Positions 24,624-32,307 of a stretch of 64,000 bases of DNA are shown here, in pieces (position 1 is the stretch's first letter; each line of letters starts with the position of its first letter). The DNA lies in contig NZ_KB903812.1 in assembly GCF_000379845.1 (NCBI RefSeq), positions 1 to 64,000 on the forward strand, written 5' to 3'. This DNA comes from Moraxella boevrei DSM 14165 (GTDB taxonomy: Bacteria; Pseudomonadota; Gammaproteobacteria; Pseudomonadales; Moraxellaceae). The notes beneath the pieces were generated by a model. That model saw only the letters and a program-made list of their open reading frames with translations, was not told where the DNA came from and did not search any database. Position numbers and translations under genes: made by a program.

Positions 24624-24993
24624 ACCACATAAATTTTCGTTTAAAATCAAAAATTTAAAAAAGTTTCCACAAAAACTGTGGATAACCTTGTGGATAACTT
24701 AAAAAGTTGACAAATTAGCCCTGTAACTATCGGCTTTTGGCTAAAATTGTACATTTTTTAACCAACTTCTAACCTTATTTTTTTGCTAAAAAAATCACAC
24801 ACTTAGCAAAATCAAGCAGTTTTTTTGATTTTTTTCAGATTTTTTTTACAGATTTTTGCCAAATTTGCATTTAAGGAAAATGTTACCGCCAGTTATCTGT
24901 TTTTTAACAAAATTTTCGCTATTTTTGCAAAATTATGCTATATTTAAGCAGTTCATATTTCTTTATTTGTCAGATTTTTTAAAAGGTTAATTC
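24624..24993. other. 370-bp intergenic region with two tandem DnaA boxes
   Basis: TGTGGATAA, the reverse complement of the E. coli DnaA-box consensus TTATCCACA, occurs exactly at 24677-24685 and 24689-24697, in the same orientation 12 bp apart. TTTCCACA (24664-24671) is a near match in the opposite orientation. The rest is T-rich, with a plausible promoter region for the transglycosylase. I see no replication-origin genes (dnaA, dnaN, gidA, rpmH) nearby. Confidence 0.6.
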
Positions 24994-25689
24994 ATGTTTG
25001 CAAAACAGACACGATTTTTACTTCAATTCATGCCGTGCTCTTTGTTGGTGGCATTGGGTGCGACAACCACCGCTTATTCCGCCAATATGTATGTGTTCAA
25101 AGACAGCAAAGGGCAAGTATTATTAACCAATGTGGTGAATAATGGTAAGCCAACAGGGGAAAATTTTTCTAAATTTACCCAAACTGTGAAAGTCACCTAC
25201 TACCCCGACACCAACGTGCATAGCTATAGCAACTGGGGTAGCAACGAATACGCCGTGCCGGCTAGCGGTAGCAAAAACCGCAATGCCTATGATAGCCTAA
25301 TCGTAGCCTCGGCATTGCGTCATGGTGTTGACCCTGCTTTGATGAAAGCGATGATGCACACCGAATCAGGCTTTAACCCAAATGCCCGCTCGCCCGTTGG
25401 GGCTCAAGGCTTAATGCAACTGATGCCAGCAACTGCCAGACGATTTGGCGTTGCCAATGCGTGGGACCCCGCCCAAAATATTGAAGGTGCTGCCAAATAT
25501 ATCAAGTATTTGACAGGACGTTTTAGTAATTTAGAACACGCCATTGCAGGTTATAATGCAGGTGAAGGCAACGTGTCAAAATACGGTGGTATTCCGCCAT
25601 TTCGTGAAACACGAGACTACGTTAAACGGGTAATTAGCCGTTATCATAATTTGTATCGTAATGACCCAAATTTACAAGCTCGCCGATAA
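24994..25689 (+). CDS. Lytic transglycosylase SLT-domain protein with DUF4124-like N-terminus
   Basis: 231 aa. A signal peptide (about 1-29, ending TAYSA) leads to a short region NMYVFKDSKGQVLLTNV that resembles the DUF4124 domain often found in front of SLT domains. The catalytic domain (about 90-220) has HTESGFNPNARSPVGAQGLM, where the glutamate of TESG is the catalytic acid. QLMPATARRFGV and AIAGYNAGEGNV complete the SLT signature. It cleaves the MurNAc-GlcNAc bond of peptidoglycan, forming a 1,6-anhydro product. Monocistronic, ending in a short hairpin terminator. Confidence 0.9.
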   Translation: MFAKQTRFLLQFMPCSLLVALGATTTAYSANMYVFKDSKGQVLLTNVVNNGKPTGENFSKFTQTVKVTYYPDTNVHSYSNWGSNEYAVPASGSKNRNAYDSLIVASALRHGVDPALMKAMMHTESGFNPNARSPVGAQGLMQLMPATARRFGVANAWDPAQNIEGAAKYIKYLTGRFSNLEHAIAGYNAGEGNVSKYGGIPPFRETRDYVKRVISRYHNLYRNDPNLQARR

Positions 25690-25730
25690 TTTTTTCAGCA
25701 TTTTTATTTAACAAATTTGATTGTTTGCCA

Positions 25731-25758
25731 AAAAAGCCAGTAAATTACTGGTTTTTTT
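25731..25758 (+). terminator. Probable terminator after the transglycosylase gene
   Basis: CCAGTA (25737-25742) pairs with TACTGG (25746-25751), extended by the A-run before and the T-run after. The stem is short but the T-tract is good. Confidence 0.6.
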
Positions 25759-25904
25759 GATTTTGGCGATTGATTTGCAAAATTTTTACGAAAAAATACA
25801 ATTATCTGCAAAGTTTTACTTGTGGATTTGTCTTTTTTGCCTTATATTCTCGTTATTATCCAACATCTATTTTTAGGTATTTAGTTGTATAGGAAACAGT
25901 CATT

Positions 25905-26795
25905 ATGTTAAGAATTGGTCTATTTTTGTTGACTAATATTGCGGTCATGGTGGTGTTTGGCATCGTCATGATGATTTTAAGCCAAGTATTCGGCATTCAT
26001 ATCGGCTCTCGTGGTAGCATGATGGGGCTGATGATGATGTGTTTTATGTACGGTATGATTGGCTCATTGGTGTCGTTGTTTTTGTCAAAATGGCTGGCAA
26101 AACGTTCCACAGGCACAAAAGTGATTGAAAATCCGAGTAATCCGATGGAAGTTTGGCTCGTGGAAACCGTACGCCGTCAAGCCGAAATGGTAAAAATTGA
26201 TATGCCCGAAGTGGGGATTTTTGACAACCCATCGCCAAACGCATTTGCCACAGGTTCGAATAAAAACAAAGCCTTAGTAGCGGTGTCGACAGGGCTACTG
26301 CAAACCATGAACCAAGATGAAGTGGAAGCGGTACTCGCCCACGAAATTGGACATGTTGCCAACGGCGATATGGTAACGCTGGCGTTGGTGCAAGGCGTGA
26401 TGAATGCGTTTGTGATGTTTTTTGCACGCATTATTGGTCAATTCGTGGATAGAGCGGTGTTTAAAAATGAACAAGGCTACGGTATGGGCTATTATCTGAC
26501 CACTATGGTGTTGGATATCGTATTTGGCTTTGTGGCATCTGCGATCGTAATGTGGTTTTCTCGTTATCGTGAGTTTCGTGCTGACGAAATGGGGGCAAAG
26601 TTGGCAGGGCGTGATAAAATGATTTCGGCGTTAAATATGCTAAAACCTGCGAGTCAACGCCCTGATTATTTGCCTGAAGGCATGAAAGCCATGGCGATTA
26701 ATGAAGGTCGTGCCGAAGGGTTTATTGCGAAATTGTTTGCAAGCCACCCAACCTTAGATGATAGGATTGCGAGTTTGCAAAAATTAAATGCTTGA
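25905..26795 (+). CDS. htpX: Membrane protease HtpX
   Basis: 296 aa zinc metalloprotease of the inner membrane (M48B), part of envelope stress quality control of membrane proteins. Two N-terminal membrane segments (about 4-24 and 34-56) precede the catalytic [10 protein letters not shown] (about 146-155). A further membrane pair lies at about 160-210, and the third zinc ligand is in [31 protein letters not shown] is the usual block before the active site. Length is normal. RBS AGGAAA is seen upstream. Confidence 0.95.
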   Translation: MLRIGLFLLTNIAVMVVFGIVMMILSQVFGIHIGSRGSMMGLMMMCFMYGMIGSLVSLFLSKWLAKRSTGTKVIENPSNPMEVWLVETVRRQAEMVKIDMPEVGIFDNPSPNAFATGSNKNKALVAVSTGLLQTMNQDEVEAVLAHEIGHVANGDMVTLALVQGVMNAFVMFFARIIGQFVDRAVFKNEQGYGMGYYLTTMVLDIVFGFVASAIVMWFSRYREFRADEMGAKLAGRDKMISALNMLKPASQRPDYLPEGMKAMAINEGRAEGFIAKLFASHPTLDDRIASLQKLNA

Positions 26796-26811
26796 TTTTA
26801 GAAGAAAAAAT

Positions 26812-26845
26812 AAAAAGTGCAGTCGTTAAATGGAATGCACTTTTT
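26812..26845. terminator. Terminator between htpX and the convergent unknown gene
   Basis: AAAAAGTGCA (26812-26821) and TGCACTTTTT (26836-26845) form a 10-bp stem with a 14-nt loop; A- and T-runs allow use in both directions. Confidence 0.8.
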
Positions 26846-26921
26846 TTGAATGATATTTAAGAAAACACGACATTACGATAAAAATTTTCAATCGGTATAG
26901 TTAAACCAATGCTAAACAGTT

Positions 26922-27869
26922 CTAGCTTTTCACCTGCATTGACAACACAGTTTGATTTTGCTGATAAATGGTCGCTTGTAGCCAAATATTAGCTTGGATA
27001 TAATGATTGACTTCAATAGATTTATCCATATCTTTCACATTGGCCGCCATACGAATAACGACAGGATTATCAAGGCTTTCACGCAAAATCACCACATCCA
27101 ATAGCACAAACTCAATACCGTTAAATATTGTGTTTTGTTTCCCAACCACTTGCCCTTGACACCATGCTTCATCTTGTTGCCCAAGCGTATCACCGAACAA
27201 ATACGCACACATATTACCCACGTTAATTTCAATCGGTTCAAGCGGTAAATCCGCAGGGTCAGGTTGCCATTTAGCAATTTGGGCTTCCAGATCCGCAGGG
27301 GCAACATTGTTGTTTTTTGCCAAAATATCGTTAAAGGCACGGTGATAACGGATGGCGTCAGGTTGATCAACTACAATCACTTCCGAACGGTTGCTTGGTT
27401 TCACATCATAGGCAAACGCCCCAAGATTAACTCGATAACGTTGATTTTTTTGGTAAAATTGCCCATTCATCGCATAAAATACGTCAAAAGCGTAAACAAT
27501 CGTGCCGTCATCTAACTTTAGGCGTAAAATGGCTTCGGCTTGTTCCGCACAATGATACACACTTTCAATCACCGCCCACTGGGTGTACGGACTGTTCACA
27601 CACGGATAGGCATTGACAAAACGGATCGGCTTACCCTGCTCATCCACGTTAATAATTTGATTCAAATGAATGGGCTGATTGCCTGACAACAGCATACAAG
27701 ACTGCTTGTGTGCCTGTAGCGGCGTTGGCAAAGTCGCATTATCAATATGTTCAGCGAGCCATGTTGGTACATCTTGTGAAATCTGATTGGTAAAACACGC
27801 CCAATGGTCGGCATGACCAACGGCTTGTTCACAATTTAGTGAAATAATGTCTGGCGAATTGGTAATCAT
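26922..27869 (-). CDS. Unknown protein, 315 aa
   Basis: Soluble-looking, without signal peptide or membrane segments, and with codon use like its neighbours. Two beta-rich halves may be repeats of one fold: the first around AILRLKLDDGTIVYAFDVFY, the second around FNGIEFVLLDVVILRESLD, each followed by a hydrophobic strand series. Several cysteines (NCEQ, HWACF, YPCVNSP, YHCAEQ, NMCAY, EAWCQG) are spread across the protein rather than clustered. I cannot name a family. It is flanked by convergent htpX and divergent lolC, so it is probably monocistronic. Confidence 0.7.
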   Translation of the reverse strand: MITNSPDIISLNCEQAVGHADHWACFTNQISQDVPTWLAEHIDNATLPTPLQAHKQSCMLLSGNQPIHLNQIINVDEQGKPIRFVNAYPCVNSPYTQWAVIESVYHCAEQAEAILRLKLDDGTIVYAFDVFYAMNGQFYQKNQRYRVNLGAFAYDVKPSNRSEVIVVDQPDAIRYHRAFNDILAKNNNVAPADLEAQIAKWQPDPADLPLEPIEINVGNMCAYLFGDTLGQQDEAWCQGQVVGKQNTIFNGIEFVLLDVVILRESLDNPVVIRMAANVKDMDKSIEVNHYIQANIWLQATIYQQNQTVLSMQVKS

Positions 27870-28172
27870 GGAAACAGCCCTGTGCTATCAATTATTAACA
27901 TGGATTATAAATGGGGTCTGTTAAATTTTTTTCACCTATGAATGATGAATTTTTCACAAAAAATTGGATTTTTTGCTTATTTTTTTATAAATTTTTATCA
28001 AATTTGGCTAAAGGATCAATTTTTTTCGATAAAAGTTTCATTTTTCAAAAAATTTTGTGTATTTTCAACGAAAAACAATACCTTTTTGGGTTAAAATATG
28101 CCAAACTATCGCGTTTTTAATTGTATCAATTCATTGTAAAATTTTCTTGTAAAATTTGGAAGTAAGTAGTTT
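27870..28172. other. 303-bp intergenic region before lolC
   Basis: Very T-rich plus strand with no convincing gene. The 69-codon open frame at 27911-28120 is mostly F, K, L and I and has no binding site. It presumably holds the divergent promoters for lolC and the minus-strand unknown gene; no element is clear enough to place. Confidence 0.5.
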
Positions 28173-29408
28173 ATGTTTCGTCCTTTAGCTTTATTTTTGG
28201 GCTTGCGTTATACCAGAGCCGAGCGGAGTAACCGTTTTATTTCGTTTATTTCGCTGATTTCAATGATTGGGCTGACGCTTGGGGTGGCGGTGCTGATTAC
28301 CGTGTTGTCAGTGATGAATGGCTTTGACCGTGAACTCAAAAGCCGTATTTTGGGCATGGTGCCACAGGCGACGGTTACCGCAGGTGAGATTATTCCTGAT
28401 TGGCAACAACTTGCCCACAAAATCAATGAAAATCCCAATGTAGAAGCAGTAGCTCCTTTTGTCCAGTTACAAGGTATGCTCACCGCTAACGCCCAAGTTG
28501 CAGGGATTATGGTAACAGGGATTGAGCCTGAGTACGAAAAAAATGTGTCCATCATTCATCAGCATATGTATGAAGGCAATATTGATAGCCTAAAAGCAGG
28601 GGCGTTTAACATCGTAATTGGGCGAGATATGGCACAGTCGCTAGATGTACGGTTGGGCGATAAGGTAACTTTGGTATTGCCTGAAGCCTCACCGTCGCCT
28701 GCAGGGGTTATTCCCCGTTTTAAGCGGTTTACCGTAAGCGGAATTTATGACATTAGCCCTGAAGTGAACGGCATTATGGCGTTTATTCCGATGAACGATG
28801 CAGGAACGTTGCTACGGCTACCAGATGGTGCTCAAGGCATTCGTATGAAACTTAATGACTTGTTCCTTGCCCCAAAACTTGCTCGTGAAGCAGCCAATCT
28901 CTCCCCTAGTCTATTGTTACCAAGCGATTGGACAACCACGCATGGCAATTTGTTTGGAGCAATCCAAATGGAAAAAGCCATGGTAGGGTTGTTGTTATTC
29001 TTAATTATTTTGGTAGCAGCGTTTAATATTGTCTCATCGCTTGTCATGCTGGTAACCGATAAAAAAGCCGATATTGCGATTTTAAAGACCTTTGGGGCAT
29101 CACCAAAATTGATTACCCAAGTGTTTATGGTGCAAGGCTTATTTATTGGCGTGATTGGTACGATTTCAGGCACGATTTTGGGTGTGATTATGGCATTATC
29201 AGTAAGCCATGTGGTCGGCTGGGTAAATACAGTGTTTGGTTTACACTTGTTTGATGCGTATTTTGTCAATTATTTACCGTCAGAGTTGGAGTGGCAAGAT
29301 GTGGCGATTATCGTATCGGCATCGTTGGTCATTAGCTTTTTGGCAACGATTTATCCTGCAAGACGAGCATCAAGTATTCAACCTGCTCAGACGTTGCGGT
29401 ATGAATAA
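28173..29408 (+). CDS. lolC: Lipoprotein-releasing ABC permease, LolC/LolE family
   Basis: 411 aa inner-membrane subunit of the Lol exporter that extracts outer-membrane-destined lipoproteins and hands them to LolA. The N-terminus is diagnostic: FRPLALFLGLRYTR, then TLGVAVLITVLSVMNGFDRE with the first membrane helix. A periplasmic domain of about 220 residues follows, then three C-terminal membrane helices with VTDKKADIAILKTFGASPK. It could be LolC, LolE or the hybrid LolF found in many Gammaproteobacteria. The ATPase gene lolD, usually next, is absent: downstream is a non-coding stretch and then convergent rpmA. Confidence 0.9.
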   Translation: MFRPLALFLGLRYTRAERSNRFISFISLISMIGLTLGVAVLITVLSVMNGFDRELKSRILGMVPQATVTAGEIIPDWQQLAHKINENPNVEAVAPFVQLQGMLTANAQVAGIMVTGIEPEYEKNVSIIHQHMYEGNIDSLKAGAFNIVIGRDMAQSLDVRLGDKVTLVLPEASPSPAGVIPRFKRFTVSGIYDISPEVNGIMAFIPMNDAGTLLRLPDGAQGIRMKLNDLFLAPKLAREAANLSPSLLLPSDWTTTHGNLFGAIQMEKAMVGLLLFLIILVAAFNIVSSLVMLVTDKKADIAILKTFGASPKLITQVFMVQGLFIGVIGTISGTILGVIMALSVSHVVGWVNTVFGLHLFDAYFVNYLPSELEWQDVAIIVSASLVISFLATIYPARRASSIQPAQTLRYE

Positions 29409-29459
29409 AGCTTGGTAAGTTGGTAAGTAGTGAAATAAAATTGAATATATATTTTTACA

Positions 29460-29555
29460 GTAGGTTAACCCATCTTTTTGGTCACAACCCACTATTAAAA
29501 AGATTAATATTTCGTCTAATTTGGTGGGTTACGCTATCGATAATCCACCCTACCA
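29460..29555. repeat. REP-like palindromic sequence between lolC and rpmA
   Basis: GGTGGGTTA (29523-29531) and TAATCCACC (29541-29549) form an imperfect stem with one G-U pair around CGCTATCGA. A related piece GGTTAACCCATC lies at about 29463-29474. ATCCCACCCTAC near 50434-50445 resembles the right arm. This is the kind of GTGGGTTA-type palindrome scattered between genes in many proteobacteria. The 264-bp gap otherwise shows nothing coding. Confidence 0.45.
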
Positions 29556-29609
29556 GACAACTTATAATTTTTACACTACAAAATTATGGTTAGATACAAA
29601 TAAAAACAA

Positions 29610-29637
29610 AAAACCCAATCTAATAAGACTGGGTTTT
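29610..29637 (-). terminator. Terminator of the rplU-rpmA operon
   Basis: AAAACCCAATC (29610-29620) pairs with GACTGGGTTTT (29627-29637), one mismatch, loop TAATAA. On the minus strand the stem runs into GGGTTTTTTG plus a further T-run. Confidence 0.8.
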
Positions 29638-29673
29638 GATAACTTTAAAAAGTTACAATCTTAACTGTTAAAA

Positions 29674-29934
29674 TTAAGATGCACTTTCAACGCTTACATA
29701 ACGGCGGCTAAATTTACCTTTTACCGCAAATTTTACCACACCGTCAGTCAAAGCGAATAAAGTATGGTCACGACCCATACCAACGCCTTCACCTGCGTGG
29801 AATTCTGTACCACGTTGACGAACGATAATGTTACCTGCGATAACTTGTTGACCGCCGAAAACTTTTACACCCAACATTTTTGGGTTAGAATCACGACCGT
29901 TACGAGTCGAACCTGCTGCTTTTTTATGTGCCAT
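29674..29934 (-). CDS. rpmA: 50S ribosomal protein L27
   Basis: 86 aa, full length. The N-terminus [19 protein letters not shown] is near-invariant in the family and reaches the peptidyl transferase centre. [18 protein letters not shown] and [13 protein letters not shown] follow. It is second in the standard rplU-rpmA operon, 23 bp after rplU. The cleavable N-terminal extension found in Firmicutes L27 is absent. Confidence 0.98.
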   Translation of the reverse strand: MAHKKAAGSTRNGRDSNPKMLGVKVFGGQQVIAGNIIVRQRGTEFHAGEGVGMGRDHTLFALTDGVVKFAVKGKFSRRYVSVESAS

Positions 29935-29957
29935 GAGTTAGCTCCTAAAATAGTTGA

Positions 29958-30269
29958 TTAAGCGTTGATTGCTTTGATTTTTAACAAGGTGTACCATTGG
30001 CGATGACCTTGCTCTTTGTGGTAGTGTTTACGACGACGATGTTTTACGATACGTACTTTTTCACCACGACCATGCTCAACCACTTCTGCGTCAACACTTG
30101 CACCAGCAACTAACGGTTGACCAATTTTGATATTTGTACCGTCAACAACCATTAATACATCTTCAATTTTAATGGTTTCGCCTTTTTCAGCTTTTAGTAA
30201 TTCAACTTTTAAAAGCTCATCTTTTGTTACACGGTGTTGTTTACCGCCACTTTTGATTACTGCATACAT
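29958..30269 (-). CDS. rplU: 50S ribosomal protein L21
   Basis: 103 aa from ATG 30269 ([18 protein letters not shown]), the standard L21 length and start. The open frame continues upstream to 30335 but that part is leader sequence. [20 protein letters not shown] and the C-terminal [11 protein letters not shown] are typical. It opens the rplU-rpmA operon and is divergent from ispB, an arrangement common in proteobacteria. Confidence 0.98.
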   Translation of the reverse strand: MYAVIKSGGKQHRVTKDELLKVELLKAEKGETIKIEDVLMVVDGTNIKIGQPLVAGASVDAEVVEHGRGEKVRIVKHRRRKHYHKEQGHRQWYTLLKIKAINA

Positions 30270-30362
30270 TTGGGTTGCTCCAAAAAAAACCCGTACACCG
30301 TGATTACCGACGGTAATGCTTTTAAACGGATACACAGGGAATGAATAGAATATAGGGGCGTA

Positions 30363-30391
30363 ATTCTACTTGATTTTTGACGGTTTTGCAA
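30363..30391 (-). promoter_or_regulatory. Promoter of rplU-rpmA
   Basis: On the minus strand TTGCAA (30386-30391), 17-bp spacer, TAGAAT (30363-30368), then TACGCCCC. The GC-rich discriminator is typical of ribosomal-protein and stable-RNA promoters and matches the style of the two promoters at the left edge. It predicts a leader of about 90 nt before rplU. Confidence 0.7.
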
Positions 30392-30492
30392 GTGGTTTTA
30401 GCACTATTTTCTTTTAAGGTTTTGTGGTATAGTGATGCTTATTTTTGCTAAAAAATTGTTAAATTTTACCAATATTTATTGAGTTTTTAAGT

Positions 30493-31521
30493 ATGTCAAG
30501 CCCAAACGTCGCAACCAATCCTGCTGATACCAATAGCAATCCGATCACTTATGCCCAAATTCAGTCCATTGTTGCCCATGATTTTGAGATTATGGATAAA
30601 CAAGTGTTTGGTAGTTTAAACTCTAAAGTTCAGCTCGTCATGGCGGTTAGTCAGCACGTCATTGATGCAGGTGGCAAGCGGATGCGTCCGCTGATTTCGC
30701 TGTTGTGTTCTCGGATTTGTGAAGATAAGCAGTTTCAACCAGCCATGCACTTAGGGGCGATTACCGAAATGCTCCACACCGCAACGCTCGTGCATGATGA
30801 TGTGATTGATAGCTCGGGTATGCGACGTGGCAAACCAACCGCCAATGCGACTTGGGACAATGCCACGGCAGTTTTGGTGGGTGATTATTTGATTGCTCGG
30901 GCATTTAATTTGTTGGTAGCGTTTGGTTCGTTACCCTTGTTAAAGCTGTTTTCCGATGGTACTTGTGATATTGCCGAAGGCGAAGTGTTGCAGTTACAAC
31001 ATCAGCACAATCCACAAGCTACCGAAGATGATTATATGAAAATCATTGATGGTAAAACGTCTCGTTTGTTTATGTTATCCAGTCAAGGCGTGGCGATTTT
31101 GCATAATCGTGCAGAATTTGACGAAGCCTTTGCCAAATTTGGGCAACATTTTGGTAATGCCTTTCAAATTATTGATGATGTGTTGGATTTTACAGGCGAT
31201 AGCGACGTGTTGGGCAAAAATGTTGGCGATGATATTGCCGAAGGTAAACCGACTTTGCCGTTAATTAAAGCCTTAGAATTTACCAAAATTAACAACCCAA
31301 GCGATTATGAAACCTTACGAATTGCGATACAAACAGGCGAAGTGGCGGATAGCAAGCAGATTATTGCGATTGTTAAAGCCTCTGGTGCATTGGAATATTG
31401 CCGTGAAAAGGCGATACACGAAACCAATTTAGCAAAAGAAGCGGTGTTAAGTTTACCAAGTTCAGTGTATCGTCAAGGCTTATTGGATTTAATGCAGTTG
31501 GCAAGTCAGCGGTTATATTAG
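30493..31521 (+). CDS. ispB: Octaprenyl diphosphate synthase (trans-isoprenyl diphosphate synthase)
   Basis: 342 aa. It makes the polyprenyl tail of ubiquinone from farnesyl diphosphate and isopentenyl diphosphate. The first aspartate-rich motif is LVHDDVIDSSGMRRGKPT (about 97-114). The second is FQIIDDVLDFTGD (about 226-238). GGKRMRPL near residue 57 and DGKTSRLF also fit. The chain-length class is inferred from the divergent rplU-rpmA neighbourhood and from similarity to IspB; a longer or shorter product is possible. The first about 20 residues are low-complexity. Confidence 0.93.
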   Translation: MSSPNVATNPADTNSNPITYAQIQSIVAHDFEIMDKQVFGSLNSKVQLVMAVSQHVIDAGGKRMRPLISLLCSRICEDKQFQPAMHLGAITEMLHTATLVHDDVIDSSGMRRGKPTANATWDNATAVLVGDYLIARAFNLLVAFGSLPLLKLFSDGTCDIAEGEVLQLQHQHNPQATEDDYMKIIDGKTSRLFMLSSQGVAILHNRAEFDEAFAKFGQHFGNAFQIIDDVLDFTGDSDVLGKNVGDDIAEGKPTLPLIKALEFTKINNPSDYETLRIAIQTGEVADSKQIIAIVKASGALEYCREKAIHETNLAKEAVLSLPSSVYRQGLLDLMQLASQRLY

Positions 31522-31545
31522 ACTAAAAATTAAGTTTAGCTAACA

Positions 31546-32214
31546 TTATTTTTTATCCAAATTCATCAGTTTACAAAAAAGCATACCTGTCATCACCGCA
31601 TCATTTAAGGCATCGTGGGCGGGCAGTAGCGGTATATTGTACTCACTTATTAAGGTATTCAAATGCTTTTGCTCGGCAATCATATCGGGATTTCTCGTGC
31701 GTTTTTGACGGTAATTTTGCTCAATGATACTGACATCTAGACACGGATTGATGAGTTCCACGTTGAGATATTTTTTTACCTCGGCATTTAAAAACGCCTT
31801 ATCCATGCCTGTACAAAACCCCACAATGGGGCGACTAGCAATGAGCGGTAAAAGTGCTTGCAACATCATTCGATAATCTAAGCCATTTTCTAAATCCATT
31901 GGGCGAAGTCCATGAATGACAATGCTGTCCGTGTTTGGCATGACAGGCGGACGGCAAATCATGGAAAGAGAAGCGGTCATATCAAGCGTGAACATTGAGT
32001 TATCTTTGACGATTTTTACCGCTCCGACGCTTAAGATTTTGTCTGTCTTAGGGTCGGTGCCCGTCATCTCGAAATCTAAGCAGACCCACTCATCTGACAT
32101 GGTGTCATCAAACAAATAACGATAATTATCATCAGTTAACCGAGATAATGCCTTATCACGCAAATAATTAAATTTATAATTTTTATCAAATAACTTTTTA
32201 AAAAATTTCATCAA
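31546..32214 (-). CDS. DEDDh 3'-5' exonuclease (DnaQ/PolC epsilon-like)
   Basis: 222 aa exonuclease-domain protein. ExoI motif VCLDFEMTGTDPKTDKILS (about 46-64) contains the first Asp-Glu pair. ExoII is around VGFCTGMDKAFLNAEVKK, and ExoIII is LPAHDALNDAVMTGMLF with the DEDDh histidine. It is shorter than replicative DnaQ and lacks the polymerase-binding tail. It is downstream of and co-directional with a CBS/DUF294 protein, a pairing seen in many proteobacteria in which the two are thought to work together; the substrate is not established. Confidence 0.85.
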   Translation of the reverse strand: MMKFFKKLFDKNYKFNYLRDKALSRLTDDNYRYLFDDTMSDEWVCLDFEMTGTDPKTDKILSVGAVKIVKDNSMFTLDMTASLSMICRPPVMPNTDSIVIHGLRPMDLENGLDYRMMLQALLPLIASRPIVGFCTGMDKAFLNAEVKKYLNVELINPCLDVSIIEQNYRQKRTRNPDMIAEQKHLNTLISEYNIPLLPAHDALNDAVMTGMLFCKLMNLDKK

Positions 32215-32307
32215 TCTTACCTATTTATCATCAATGATTTTTGAGATTGTTTTTGAGCTTGGGCGTAAGCATTAGGCCGCTGCAATCAGTTTTTGAATTA
32301 AAATGAT

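Noticed and set aside
24624-24993. Chromosomal replication origin at the tandem DnaA boxes
   Set aside because: Only two exact boxes, and no dnaA, dnaN, rpmH or gidA/mnmG neighbours; lrgB and a transglycosylase gene flank the site.
27911-28120. 69-codon plus-strand open frame before lolC
   Set aside because: Composition is dominated by F, K, L and I, as expected for translated AT-rich spacer, with no binding site and no recognisable motif.
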